A DNA stretch of 64,000 nucleotides from Mycolicibacterium phlei (GCF_001583415.1 NZ_CP014475.1:3658001-3722000), one strand, 5' to 3'; counted from the first letter of the stretch, positions 51,125 through 62,267 are shown. The notes: generated by a model not told the origin, from the letters alone. Program-made: numbers and translations.

Positions 51125-52426
51125 TCACTGGCTGCCGGAGCCACCCTGGCCGCCGGAGCTGCCGTCCTGACCGCCGGCGCCGCCCGGCTTGCCGCCGTCG
51201 CCACCCCGGCCACCGACGGGGGCGCTGCCGCTGGCGCTCGAGGTCGCGTCGCCGCCGTCGCCCCCGGTGCCGCCGCGGATCAGGCCGTCACCCCCGCGCC
51301 CGCCGTCGCCTCCGACGACCGGTCCGGCGCCGGCGGGATAGCTCTTCTCCGCCGCACCGCCGGGGCCGCCGTCACCGCCTACCGCTCCCGCGCCCCCGGC
51401 TCCACCATGGCCACCGCGCGCGGATCCGATGTACGTGATGGCATCGCCGCCGCGGCCGCCCCTGCCGCCTCTGCCGAGCACCGCGCGGCCCCCCGCCCCA
51501 CCGGCCCCGCCTTCGAGGACGTCTTCCGAACTCGCTTGAGAACCATTCGTCCAGACCTGCCTGGCGCTGCCGCCGGACCCACCGGCGCCGCCGGTGCCCA
51601 CCAGGCCGGCGGCACCGCCGTCGCCTCCGCCTCCGCCGGTTCCGTGCAGCGGGAGGCGGGTTTCGGCGTCTCCGCCGTTGCCGCCGACCCCGCCGTCGCC
51701 GACGATGCGCCCGCCGGCGCCTCCCGCACCCCCATTGCCGCCGGTGAGCGCCCCGGACTCGAACGCATCCCACGTGTCAGGGCCGACGGCATCGCCGCCC
51801 GCACCGCCGCGGCCGCCCGCACCGAACAGCCCCGCACTTCCGCCCACACCGCCGTTGCCCCCGACGGCGATGAGCGCCTCGCCGTCGACGAAAACGGCTG
51901 TGCCGCCCGCACCACCGGCACCACCGTTGCCGAGCAACAGGCCGCCGCGCCCGCCGGCGCCACCGTCGCCACCCCGCACGACGCCGTCATCGCCGAGCAC
52001 GCCGGGTGTGCCCGCCCCGCCGGTGCCGCCGTGACCGATCAGTCCGGCGTTGCCGCCGCGCCCGCCGTTGGCGCCGTTGCCTCCATTGCCGAACAGGATG
52101 CCGCCGTTGCCGCCGTTGCAGGCCTCGCCGGTGCAGTCGGCCGGCGCGTCGAGACCGTTGCCGATCAGCCATCCGCCGGGTCCGATCAGAGGCCGGGAGT
52201 TCGGGGCGGCCGCCGCGGCGCCGTCCCCCAGCCACCACTGCTCGTCGGACGGCGGGGACAGTGTCGAGTCGACCGACGCCAGCAGCACCTGAGGCTCACC
52301 CGGCGGCGCGGTCAAACCGGCCAACCCGACGACAGCCGCGCCGCACACCCCGGCGAACGCCAGTTGCGACCACCCGATTCGAATGTTGCTGGGTATACCC
52401 CATTCCCGCCCCTGCTGCCGCCGCAT
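51125..52426 (-). CDS. PGRS-type glycine-rich protein lacking a PE domain
   Basis: A 433-residue protein. Its N-terminus is basic with a hydrophobic segment (about 17-42, LAFAGVCGAAVVGLAGL), followed by about 45 non-repetitive residues and a Cys pair (DCTGEACNG). From about 105 to the end there are GG-x-GG-x-GG units as in PGRS domains, with segments like GGNGGVGGSAGLFGAGG. There is no N-terminal PE domain. The hydrophobic segment probably serves as a signal peptide or anchor. The ATG at 52426 has AGGAGG close by. It is convergent with glbO (6-nt gap) and divergent from aglA. Confidence 0.82.
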   Translation of the reverse strand: MRRQQGREWGIPSNIRIGWSQLAFAGVCGAAVVGLAGLTAPPGEPQVLLASVDSTLSPPSDEQWWLGDGAAAAAPNSRPLIGPGGWLIGNGLDAPADCTGEACNGGNGGILFGNGGNGANGGRGGNAGLIGHGGTGGAGTPGVLGDDGVVRGGDGGAGGRGGLLLGNGGAGGAGGTAVFVDGEALIAVGGNGGVGGSAGLFGAGGRGGAGGDAVGPDTWDAFESGALTGGNGGAGGAGGRIVGDGGVGGNGGDAETRLPLHGTGGGGGDGGAAGLVGTGGAGGSGGSARQVWTNGSQASSEDVLEGGAGGAGGRAVLGRGGRGGRGGDAITYIGSARGGHGGAGGAGAVGGDGGPGGAAEKSYPAGAGPVVGGDGGRGGDGLIRGGTGGDGGDATSSASGSAPVGGRGGDGGKPGGAGGQDGSSGGQGGSGSQ

Positions 52427-52579
52427 ATGACCTCCTAGCTGCTACGACGCAGATCCAATAATTAACACGATTGCTAAATAGCGTGTGCTGGATTTCGGAA
52501 TTCTCTTTGTGGTCGCAAATTCCTGGCGACGCTCCGCGACTGCTGGTCCAGACTGGGGTCAACGACGCGAAGGAGGCCT

Positions 52580-54157
52580 GTGAGGAATCCCAGCAGCGGG
52601 CCGTGGTGGGCGAACGCGGTCTTCTACCAGGTGTATCCACGGTCGTTCTGCGACAGCGGCGGCGACGGCGTCGGGGACCTCGACGGCGTGACGTCTCGCC
52701 TTGACTACCTGAAATCCCTTGGTGTGGAGGCGATCTGGCTCAACCCGGTGATGGTCTCGCCGATGCGCGACCACGGTTACGACGTCGCCGATCCGCGCGA
52801 CATCGACCTGCTGTTCGGCGACCTGGCCGCGCTGGACCGGCTCGTCACGGCCGCACACGCCCGCGACATCAAGGTGACGATGGACCTGGTGCCCAACCAC
52901 ACCAGCTCCGCACATCCCTGGTTTCAGGCGGCGCTCGCGGCCCCACCGGGTTCCCCCGAGCGTGGCCGCTACATCTTCCGAGACGGCGCCGGCCCGGACG
53001 GTTCGCGACCGCCCAACAACTGGCTGTCGATCTTCGGCGGACCCGCCTGGACCCGCGTCACCGACCCCGACGGCACGCCCGGCCAGTGGTACCTGCACCT
53101 GTTCGACGCCTCCCAGCCCGACTTGAACTGGGAGAACCCGGAGGTGCTCGCCGACCTCGAGGTCACGCTGCGGTTCTGGCTCGACCGTGGCGTCGACGGG
53201 TTCCGCATCGACGTCGCGCACGGGATGGCCAAACCGCCGGGTCTGCCGGACATGCCGGTGACCAAGCCCGAGCTGCTGCTCGCCGAGATGGACGACGACC
53301 CCCGGTTCAACAACGACGGCGTCCACGACATCCACCGCGCCATCCGCCGGGTACTCGACGACTACCCGAATGCCGTTGCCATCGGCGAGGTCTGGGTCTA
53401 CGACAACGAGCAGTTCGCACGCTACCTGCGCCCCGACGAGCTGCACCTCGGCTTCAACTTCCGGCTGGTGCGCGCCGAGTTCGACGCGCTCGACGTCCGA
53501 GCGGCGATCGAAAACGCCGTCGCCGCTGTCGAACTCGTGGACGCCGTGCCCACCTGGACGTTGGCCAATCACGACGTGGAACGCCCGCCCACCCGGTACG
53601 GCGGCGGCCTGACCGGACTGGCGCGGGCTCGGGCGATGGCGCTGGTGATGCTCGCGCTGCCCGGGCCGGTGTTCATCTACAACGGCGAGGAACTCGGACT
53701 GCCGAACGTCGACGACCTACCCGATGAGGCCCTGCAGGACCCGGTCTGGGAACGCTCGGGCCACACCCGCCGCGGCCGCGACGGCTGCCGCATCCCGATC
53801 CCGTGGTCGGGCGACGAGCCGCCGTTCGGGTTCTCCACCAACCCGCACACCTGGCTGCCGATGCCGCCCGCGTGGACGGACCTGACGGTCGAGAGACAGT
53901 CCGCCGATCCGTCGTCGACGCTGGCGCTCTACCGGCGCGCCATCGAAATCAGCTGCAGGCGTGCCGAATTCAGCGGGTCGACGGTCGAGTGGCTGGACTC
54001 CCCCACTGACGCCCTGGTGTTCCGCCGCGGCGGTCTGGTGTGCGTGCTCAACGCCGGCGCCGCGCCGATCCCGCTGCCCGAGGGCGAGGTCCTGCTGACC
54101 AGCGACCCCGTCGCCGACGGCGCCCTGCCACCCGACACCGCCGCCTGGCTGGCCTGA
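52580..54157 (+). CDS. aglA: GH13 alpha-glucosidase / alpha-amylase family enzyme
   Basis: Cleaves alpha-glucosidic bonds, probably in trehalose/maltooligosaccharide metabolism. The 525-residue protein is a TIM barrel with the family regions DLVPNHTS, GVDGFRIDVAHGM (nucleophile Asp211), AIGEVWVY (acid/base Glu270) and LANHDVERP (Asp332), and a C-terminal beta domain. No signal peptide, so cytoplasmic. GTG 52580 follows AGGAGG with a short spacer. Matches Rv2471 in position after glbO. A 62-bp palindromic repeat starts 16 nt after the stop. Confidence 0.94.
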   Translation: MRNPSSGPWWANAVFYQVYPRSFCDSGGDGVGDLDGVTSRLDYLKSLGVEAIWLNPVMVSPMRDHGYDVADPRDIDLLFGDLAALDRLVTAAHARDIKVTMDLVPNHTSSAHPWFQAALAAPPGSPERGRYIFRDGAGPDGSRPPNNWLSIFGGPAWTRVTDPDGTPGQWYLHLFDASQPDLNWENPEVLADLEVTLRFWLDRGVDGFRIDVAHGMAKPPGLPDMPVTKPELLLAEMDDDPRFNNDGVHDIHRAIRRVLDDYPNAVAIGEVWVYDNEQFARYLRPDELHLGFNFRLVRAEFDALDVRAAIENAVAAVELVDAVPTWTLANHDVERPPTRYGGGLTGLARARAMALVMLALPGPVFIYNGEELGLPNVDDLPDEALQDPVWERSGHTRRGRDGCRIPIPWSGDEPPFGFSTNPHTWLPMPPAWTDLTVERQSADPSSTLALYRRAIEISCRRAEFSGSTVEWLDSPTDALVFRRGGLVCVLNAGAAPIPLPEGEVLLTSDPVADGALPPDTAAWLA

Positions 54158-54173
54158 CTTTCTTCCCCCTTCC

Positions 54174-54235
54174 CGCGAGCGTGCGTGTCTGCACACGACA
54201 CGCCGCGGAAAATCCGTATTTTGCGCACGCTCGCG
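54174..54235 (+). repeat. 62-bp palindromic repeat, copy B
   Basis: Identical to copy A through the first 36 bases and the last 15, with differences in the A/T-rich middle. Terminal 12-bp arms are perfect. It lies 16 nt after the aglA stop in the same orientation. Confidence 0.85.
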
Positions 54236-54260
54236 GACGGCGGTCCCCATCCAGCGCGCA

Positions 54261-54310
54261 GTTCTACGCCAGATCGCGAATCGTCGTAAACGACTGCCCT
54301 GCTGTAGAAC
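54261..54310. repeat. Nested palindrome between copies B and C
   Basis: Outer arms GTTCTAC (54261-54267) and GTAGAAC (54304-54310). The inner hairpin is GTCGT-AA-ACGAC (54283-54294). TCGCGA elements lie inside and just beyond the arms. It sits in the convergent space between aglA and the Rv2474c-like gene and may be a separate repeat family or part of a composite element. Confidence 0.6.
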
Positions 54311-54338
54311 TCGCGACAAACTGTCCGCGCTCAGCCGT

Positions 54339-54400
54339 CACGAGCGTGCGCAAATGCAGGAAAAATCGCGGCGTGTCGTGTGCAGACACGCACGCTCGCA
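54339..54400 (-). repeat. 62-bp palindromic repeat, copy C (inverted)
   Basis: The reverse-complement counterpart of copies A and B, with one mismatch in the terminal arms. It lies 8 nt after the stop of the minus-strand gene at 54409, so relative to its gene it has the same orientation as A and B. Confidence 0.82.
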
Positions 54401-54408
54401 AAAAAGAG

Positions 54409-55071
54409 CTAGGGCAGGACGGCGAGCGGGTCGGCGCGACGACGGTAGACCGAGCCGAAGCGGGCGTCGAGGCGCAGCCACGTCGGCGACACCCGCACCC
54501 GCACGATCTCGTCGGCCGCTACCGCGTCGCGATCGACCGGCAGGAAACCCATGGCGGTCAGGGCGAACACGCAGCGCATCGGGACACCGACGCTCTCCCG
54601 CCCCGCACTGACCACCACGACCTCCTGGTCCAGCAGCGACGCCGGCGGTCCGTGCCCACCCGAATGCTCGCGGACCAGTTCGCCGCCCCGCTCGGCCAGC
54701 TCCAGCATCACCCGCGCGGGCAGATCGTCGAGATGCACGAACCCCGTCTCCGGCGGCAACGCGCCACGCCACGCCGAGTCCATCGCGAAACCGGTGTCGA
54801 CGTAACCGTTCCCGGGGTCCACCATGGCCAGGCCGGCCACCAGCGCGTCAGCGCCGGCCGTCAGATCCCGCGGCTGCACCCGGCCCGCGACCGCCCTTCC
54901 GGCCAGCACTTCGAACCCGGTGGCCACCCAGGCACCGACCAGCCCGTCGGCCCGCTGCCGCAGCCGGATCACCGCCGCGTCGTCGAGGCGGACCGCCCGC
55001 TCGGCGAACGTCGCCAGGTCTGCGCGGTGGCCGATGTCGCTCAGCCACAGCCCGCGCTCGGGCTGCGTCAC
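54409..55071 (-). CDS. Conserved hypothetical protein (Rv2474c type)
   Basis: A 220-residue protein with no domain I can name; length and context match Rv2474c. No signal peptide or membrane span. It contains a segment GTRPWR-like near LPPETGFVHLDDLPARVMLELAERG and a C-terminal PTWLRLDARFG. It is coupled to the thioesterase by a GTGA overlap (GTG 55071), and both sit downstream of gdh. This suggests an operon gdh-thioesterase-Rv2474c, but gives no clear role. Confidence 0.8.
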   Translation of the reverse strand: MTQPERGLWLSDIGHRADLATFAERAVRLDDAAVIRLRQRADGLVGAWVATGFEVLAGRAVAGRVQPRDLTAGADALVAGLAMVDPGNGYVDTGFAMDSAWRGALPPETGFVHLDDLPARVMLELAERGGELVREHSGGHGPPASLLDQEVVVVSAGRESVGVPMRCVFALTAMGFLPVDRDAVAADEIVRVRVSPTWLRLDARFGSVYRRRADPLAVLP

Positions 55072-55505
55072 CGCAGCCAACGCTGCAGGTATTCCCGCTG
55101 CTGCTCGGAAATCCGGTGTAGCCGTTGCTCTTTGATGTGCACCGTGGCCAGTTGTGTCTCGGCGATCACCGCGGGCTTGGAGTCCGGCGCCGCGTTCACC
55201 GACCGCACCTCGTAACCGATGGTGAAGTCGACCGAACGCACCCGGGTGGTCCACATCGTCACCTGCAGCGGCGAGTCCACCAGCCGCAGCTGCGCCTTGT
55301 AGGAGATCTTCACGTCGGCGATGAGCAGCCCGATGGTCTCGATCTCCGGACCGAACGGCTCCCGCAGGAACGGGATCCGGGCCTCCTCGAGGATCGTCAC
55401 CATCGTGGCGTGGTTGATGTGCTGGTACATGTCGATGTCGGACCACCGAACATGCACGGGAGCCACGAATCCCGTCGTACCTGCACTGCCTGTCGCACTC
55501 GTCAC
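55068..55505 (-). CDS. Hot-dog fold acyl-CoA thioesterase (4HBT type)
   Basis: A 145-residue thioesterase. The motif VRWSDIDMYQHINHATMVTILEEAR (about 18-43 in pieces) has the Asp and His-Ile-Asn-His pattern of the 4-hydroxybenzoyl-CoA/YbgC group. The central helix and the SYKAQLRLVD and FTIGYEVRS strands are also typical. It hydrolyses acyl-CoA esters; chain specificity unknown. The GTG start at 55505 overlaps the gdh stop (GTGA), and its stop overlaps the next gene. Position as in Rv2475c. Confidence 0.9.
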   Translation of the reverse strand: MTSATGSAGTTGFVAPVHVRWSDIDMYQHINHATMVTILEEARIPFLREPFGPEIETIGLLIADVKISYKAQLRLVDSPLQVTMWTTRVRSVDFTIGYEVRSVNAAPDSKPAVIAETQLATVHIKEQRLHRISEQQREYLQRWLR

Positions 55506-58500
55506 CGAGATGTCCCCAATCCACTTGTTCGCGTCATACTGCGGATCTGACGCGCCGCCACCGACAGCGTCGCCAGGTCGTGTTCCTCACTGTCGTAGAT
55601 CTCGGTGAGGGTGCGGTGGGCGCGGCTCACCCGTGAGCTGTTGGTGGCCTCCCACTCGGCGATCTTCTCCTCACCTGTCTCGTCCGGTTCACCGACGGCG
55701 AGAACGTCCATGCACAGTGCCCGCAACGACCCGTAGATGTCGTCACGAATGGCCAACCGCGCCAACGAGTGCCATCGGTCGTCGCGCTCCAGCCGCGACA
55801 CCGCGGTCAGCAGTGTATCGGCCTTGAGATAGTCCATGAGCGCGAAGTAGGTGTCGGCGACCTCGGCGGGCTCACGGTCGACGATGTCGGCGATGTCGAT
55901 GACGTCGAGGAAGCTGAACTGGTACAGGCCGGTCGCGACCGTGTACGCCAGGTCGGCGGGCACCCCGCGCGAGGAGAACTCGGCGGCCTCCTTGCCGACG
56001 ATCGCGGCGTCGTCGCCGCGCAGCCACTCCGAGATCCGCGGCGCCAGCGCCGACACCTTCGCCGCGAACCGGTTGATCTCCGCGCCCACCGCCAGCGGCT
56101 GCGGCCGGTAGTTCAGCAGCCAGCGGCCGGCGCGGTCGACCAGGCGCCGCAGGTCCAGTGTCATCCGGTCGGTCACGGCCGTCGGGGCGGCCCCCTCGGC
56201 GCCCACCCGCCGGATCCGCTGCCGCACCTCGTTGATCCCGAAGATCGCGTCGGCCGCCGCGTAGCTGCGCACCGCGTCGACGTAGCCGACGCCGGCGTCC
56301 TCGGTGATGCGGTACGCGTACGAGATACCGCAGGTGTCGACGAGGTCGTTGACCAGCATGGTGGTGACGATCTCGCGGCGCAGCTGATGCGACCGGATCT
56401 CGGCGCCGAACTGCTCGCGCAGCTTGGCCGGGAAGTACGCCGGCAGCCGGGACGCGAACACCTCCTGGTCGGGCAGGTCGCTGGCCAGCACGTCGGCCTT
56501 CAGCGCGAGCTTGACGTGGGCCATCAGCGTCGCCAGTTCCGGTGAGGTCAGCCCGATCCCGAGCTCGGCGCGACGCTCGATCTCCTTGTCCGACGGCAGC
56601 GCCTCCAGGTCCCGGTTGAGCCCGCGTTCGCTGACCAGCTCGCGGATCATCCGGGCGTGCACCTGCAGCAGGCTGGCCGCGTTGGCGCGGCTGGTGCCCA
56701 TCAGGTCGTTCTGGTCCTCGTTGTCGCGCAGCACCAGCCGGCCGACCTCGTCGGTCATCGACAGCAGCAGGTCGGTGCGCTCCTCAGGACGGACCTTGCC
56801 CGCGGTGACCAGCGAGTCGATCAGGATCTTGATGTTGACCTCGTGGTCCGAGCAGTCCACCCCTGCGGAGTTGTCCAGCGCGTCGGTGTTGATGCGGCCA
56901 CCGGCCAGGTTGTACTCGATGCGACCCTTGGCGGTGACGCCCAGGTTGCCGCCCTCACCGATCACCTTGGCGCGCACCTGGTTTCCGTTCACCCGTACCG
57001 GGTCGTTGGCGCGGTCGCCGACGTCGGCGTCGGATTCGGTCTCGGCCTTGATGTAGGTGCCGATGCCACCGTTCCACAGCAGGTCGACCGGGGCGCGCAG
57101 GATCGCCTTGATCAGCGTGGGCGGGGTGAGCTCGTCGACGTCGTCGTCGATGCCGAGCGCGGCGCGCACCTGCGGGCTGATCGGAATCGCCTTGTGCTGC
57201 CTGCTGTACACGCCGCCGCCGGCGCTGATCAGCGAGGTGTCGTAGTCCTCCCAGCTCGATCGCGGCAGCTCGAACAGGCGCTTGCGTTCCTCCCACGACC
57301 GAGCGGCGTCGGGGTCGGGGTCCAGGAAGATGTGCCGGTGGTCGAACGCGGCGATCAGCCGGATGTGCTTGGACAGCAGCATCCCGTTACCGAACACGTC
57401 ACCGCTCATGTCGCCGATGCCGACGACGGTGAAATCCTGGGTCTGGGTGTCGATGCCCATCTCGCGGAAGTGCCGCTTGACGCTCTCCCACGCCCCCTTG
57501 GCGGTGATGCCCATCGCCTTGTGGTCGTAGCCGACCGAGCCGCCGGAGGCGAACGCGTCGCCGAGCCAGAAGCCGTACGACTGGGCCACCTCGTTGGCGA
57601 TGTCGGAGAACGTCGCGGTGCCCTTGTCGGCGGCGACGACGAGGTAGGCGTCGTCGCCGTCGCGGCGCACCGCACCCGGCGGCGGCACCACCTTGCCGGT
57701 GGCCTTGTCGACGTTGTCGGTGACGTCGAGCAGACCGGCGATGAACAGCCGGTAGCAGGCCACCCCCTCGGCGCGCTGGGTGTCGCGGTCGGCGGCGGGA
57801 TCGCCGGTGGGTGCCGGGGGCTGCTTGACGACGAACCCGCCCTTGGCGCCGACCGGCACGATCACCGCGTTCTTGACCGCCTGCGCCTTGACCAGGCCGA
57901 GGATCTCGGTGCGGAAGTCCTCACGACGGTCCGACCAGCGCAGGCCGCCGCGGGCGACGTAGCCGAACCGCAGGTGCACACCCTCCACCCGCGGGGAGTA
58001 CACGAAGATCTCGAACTTCGGTCGCGGCAACGGCAGTTCGTCGATCAGACCGGGATCGAGCTTGAACGACAGCACATCCCGGCGGCGCGCGGAGCCCTCG
58101 CGGGTGACGAAGTAGTTGGTGCGCAGCGTGGCCTGGATCATCGACGCGAACGCCCGTAACACCCGGTCGGTATCGAGGCTGACCAGCGCGTCGATGTCGG
58201 CGGTCACCGCGGCCGCGGCGGCCTGGGCGTCGCGTCGCTTGGCGCCGTCGCCGTCGTCGGGGTGGAACAACGCTTCGAACAGTTCGACCAGCGACCGCGC
58301 CGTCGTAGCGTTGTCGTTGAGCACCGTCTCGATGTGCGCCTGGCTGTACGGGAATCCGGCCTGGCGCAGGTATTTCGCGTAGGCGCGCAGCACCGCCACC
58401 TGCTGCCAGTCCAGTCCGGCGCGCATCACCAGCTCGTTGAACCGGTCGATCTCGGCGCGGCCCTGCCAGATCGCGGTCAGCGCGTCGGCGAACCGTGCCG

Positions 58501-60376
58501 ACGTGGCGTCGCGTTCCTCGGCGGAGGTGATCCGCGGGATCGACTGGTGCGGTGAGATCTTGAACTGGTAGATCGACACGCACAGCCCGTCGGGTCGGGT
58601 CACCGTGAACGGGCGTTCCTCGAGCACCACGACGCCCATCGACTGCAGCATCGGCAGCAGGTCGCTCAGCGACGCCGAGTGCCCGCCCAGGAACAGGGTC
58701 AGCTGTGCGGTGCCCTCCTCGAGGTCGACGAGGACGGGTCTTATCGAACCCTGTTGCAGCTTTTCGATGATCGCGATGTGGGCGATGGCGTCCGACGGGG
58801 CGACGGCCTGCTTGTAGGTCTCCGGGAACGCCGTCGCGTAGTGCTGGGCGGTGCGCTGGCCGATGGCCCCGGTCTTGACCGCACCGATCAGCCGGTCGCC
58901 CCAGGTGCGTGCGGCCTCGGTGAGCAGGTCCTGGATCCGTGACTCGTTGGTCTCGCTGAGGTCGATGTCGCGGGCCCGGGTGCCGTCGGGCATGCGCACG
59001 GTGAAGTGCACGACGGCCCAGGGTGATTCGCTGACCCGCGCGGTGTACTCGATGCTCTCGCCGCCGAGTTCGCGCACCAGGATGTCCTGCATCTCCAGCC
59101 GCACCCCGGTGGTGTAGCGGTCACGCGGCAGGTACACCAGGCAGGACACGAAGTGTGCCAGCGAGTCGGCGCGCATGAACAGCAGGGTGCGCCGGCGCGA
59201 GCCCAGGTCGACCACGGCCTTGACCATGTCGAGCAGGTCGCGCGCCGACAGCGCGAACAGTTCCGAGCGCGGGATGGTCTGGATGATGTCGAGCAGCAGT
59301 TGGCCCGGGTGGCTGGGGTCGCGCCGCGACATCTCCAGCGCCTCCCGCACCTGCCGTGAGATCAGCGGGATCTCAAGCACGTTGGCGTTCATCGCCGACA
59401 CCGTGAACAACCCGACGAAGCGGTGCTCGACCGCGTCGTCGGGGTGCTGCTCACGTACCACGACGATGTACGGGTAGGCGCCGTAGCGCAGGTAGCTCGG
59501 GATGGTGGCCTGCGCCAGCACCAGCAGTTCGTCGTCGCCGGTGAGCTGGGGCAGCACGTCCTGGCGCAGCCGCAGCACGCCGAGCCGGCTGGCCGGGTCC
59601 ACCGCGGCGTGGCCGTCGTGCACCCGGCAGCGCTGGTAGCCGAGCAGCACGAAGTGCCCGTCGGCCAGCCAGCGCAGCAGCGCGGCGACGTCGGCGCGGT
59701 CCGGGCCGCGGAACCGCTCCCCGGTGTCGGTGTCGAGGTCACGGGCCAGCCCGAGCAGCGCCGCCCCCAGCGCCTCGGTGTCCAGGGCGACGTGGCGGGC
59801 GTCGGCGAGCACGCTGGGCAGCAGCTGCACCACCTGGCGCACCGCCGCGGCGTCGTAGGTGGGCGCCAGCTGCACGTGGATCCAGGCCTCGTCGACCCCG
59901 TCGTGTACCCCGGCGGCGTCGGCGACCGGGGTGGCGTCGAGCAGCTCGCCGGCCCGCGCCCGGTGCACGCGCAGCACCGGGTTCATGATCGCGGTGTAGG
60001 CCACCCCGAACCGGTGCAGCAGCACCGTCACCGAGTCCATCACCATCGCGGTCTGGTCGGTGACGATCTGCAGGGCGGGGCCGATGCCTTCCGGGTCGTC
60101 GGCGGGGTACACCGCCACCCGGGTGTCGCCGAACGGGCGGAACGCGGCGAGCCTGTGCTGCGCGGCGATCAGCCCCGGCGTGACCGCCCGGCCCGCCGCC
60201 GCGGCCAACGGCATCGTGACCGTGGCGTCGGCGGTGGGCGCGTCGGCGTGCGGACCCCGATAGGTCTCCAGATAGGCACGCGTCAGGCGTGCCGTGGTCT
60301 GGTCATCGAGTACCGGCCCGACCGGACCGGCCTCCGTCCTCGTTGGTCCCCCGACAGATCCCGGATCAACCGACAT
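55502..60376 (-). CDS. gdh: NAD-specific glutamate dehydrogenase, large (180-kDa) type
   Basis: Converts glutamate and NAD to 2-oxoglutarate and ammonium. The 1624-residue protein belongs to the large GDH class (L-GDH). Long N-terminal ACT-like regulatory segments (about 1-740) precede the catalytic domain (about 750-1200). This contains RGGLRWSDRREDFRTEI and VPVGAKGGFVVK with the catalytic Lys, then the nucleotide-binding part with GDMSGDVFGNGML. A C-terminal helical domain of about 380 residues follows. In mycobacteria this enzyme is inhibited by the FHA protein GarA. Start ATG 60376. Upstream of a thioesterase and an Rv2474c-like gene with 3-4 nt overlaps. Confidence 0.96.
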   Translation of the reverse strand: MSVDPGSVGGPTRTEAGPVGPVLDDQTTARLTRAYLETYRGPHADAPTADATVTMPLAAAAGRAVTPGLIAAQHRLAAFRPFGDTRVAVYPADDPEGIGPALQIVTDQTAMVMDSVTVLLHRFGVAYTAIMNPVLRVHRARAGELLDATPVADAAGVHDGVDEAWIHVQLAPTYDAAAVRQVVQLLPSVLADARHVALDTEALGAALLGLARDLDTDTGERFRGPDRADVAALLRWLADGHFVLLGYQRCRVHDGHAAVDPASRLGVLRLRQDVLPQLTGDDELLVLAQATIPSYLRYGAYPYIVVVREQHPDDAVEHRFVGLFTVSAMNANVLEIPLISRQVREALEMSRRDPSHPGQLLLDIIQTIPRSELFALSARDLLDMVKAVVDLGSRRRTLLFMRADSLAHFVSCLVYLPRDRYTTGVRLEMQDILVRELGGESIEYTARVSESPWAVVHFTVRMPDGTRARDIDLSETNESRIQDLLTEAARTWGDRLIGAVKTGAIGQRTAQHYATAFPETYKQAVAPSDAIAHIAIIEKLQQGSIRPVLVDLEEGTAQLTLFLGGHSASLSDLLPMLQSMGVVVLEERPFTVTRPDGLCVSIYQFKISPHQSIPRITSAEERDATSARFADALTAIWQGRAEIDRFNELVMRAGLDWQQVAVLRAYAKYLRQAGFPYSQAHIETVLNDNATTARSLVELFEALFHPDDGDGAKRRDAQAAAAAVTADIDALVSLDTDRVLRAFASMIQATLRTNYFVTREGSARRRDVLSFKLDPGLIDELPLPRPKFEIFVYSPRVEGVHLRFGYVARGGLRWSDRREDFRTEILGLVKAQAVKNAVIVPVGAKGGFVVKQPPAPTGDPAADRDTQRAEGVACYRLFIAGLLDVTDNVDKATGKVVPPPGAVRRDGDDAYLVVAADKGTATFSDIANEVAQSYGFWLGDAFASGGSVGYDHKAMGITAKGAWESVKRHFREMGIDTQTQDFTVVGIGDMSGDVFGNGMLLSKHIRLIAAFDHRHIFLDPDPDAARSWEERKRLFELPRSSWEDYDTSLISAGGGVYSRQHKAIPISPQVRAALGIDDDVDELTPPTLIKAILRAPVDLLWNGGIGTYIKAETESDADVGDRANDPVRVNGNQVRAKVIGEGGNLGVTAKGRIEYNLAGGRINTDALDNSAGVDCSDHEVNIKILIDSLVTAGKVRPEERTDLLLSMTDEVGRLVLRDNEDQNDLMGTSRANAASLLQVHARMIRELVSERGLNRDLEALPSDKEIERRAELGIGLTSPELATLMAHVKLALKADVLASDLPDQEVFASRLPAYFPAKLREQFGAEIRSHQLRREIVTTMLVNDLVDTCGISYAYRITEDAGVGYVDAVRSYAAADAIFGINEVRQRIRRVGAEGAAPTAVTDRMTLDLRRLVDRAGRWLLNYRPQPLAVGAEINRFAAKVSALAPRISEWLRGDDAAIVGKEAAEFSSRGVPADLAYTVATGLYQFSFLDVIDIADIVDREPAEVADTYFALMDYLKADTLLTAVSRLERDDRWHSLARLAIRDDIYGSLRALCMDVLAVGEPDETGEEKIAEWEATNSSRVSRAHRTLTEIYDSEEHDLATLSVAARQIRSMTRTSGLGTSR

Positions 60377-60508
60377 GCGACGCTCCTGACCTCTAGGCGC
60401 GCGGACCGTCCGTCGTTGGAGGCGCCGCTGCCCGGTGCGGGAGCGACGCCGCGGCCCGCAGCATGACCTTATAAGTCTCGGCGTGCGCGAGGTCCCTGCC
60501 TCGCCGGA

Positions 60509-62182
<1,674 letters not shown>

Positions 62183-62267
62183 GCCGTTGATGTGCCTTTC
62201 AGAAATTGCGAGTCTGAGAAAAGGTAATGCTCGCGGACCATCGTAGGCGTGGCCTCTCGACGGTGCG

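Noticed and set aside
51407..52438. Plus-strand frame opposite the PGRS-like gene, and CRISPR-like regularity
   Set aside because: The regularity is GGxGG codon repetition, not equal repeats with unique spacers. The plus frame is Ala/Thr/Arg-rich shadow.
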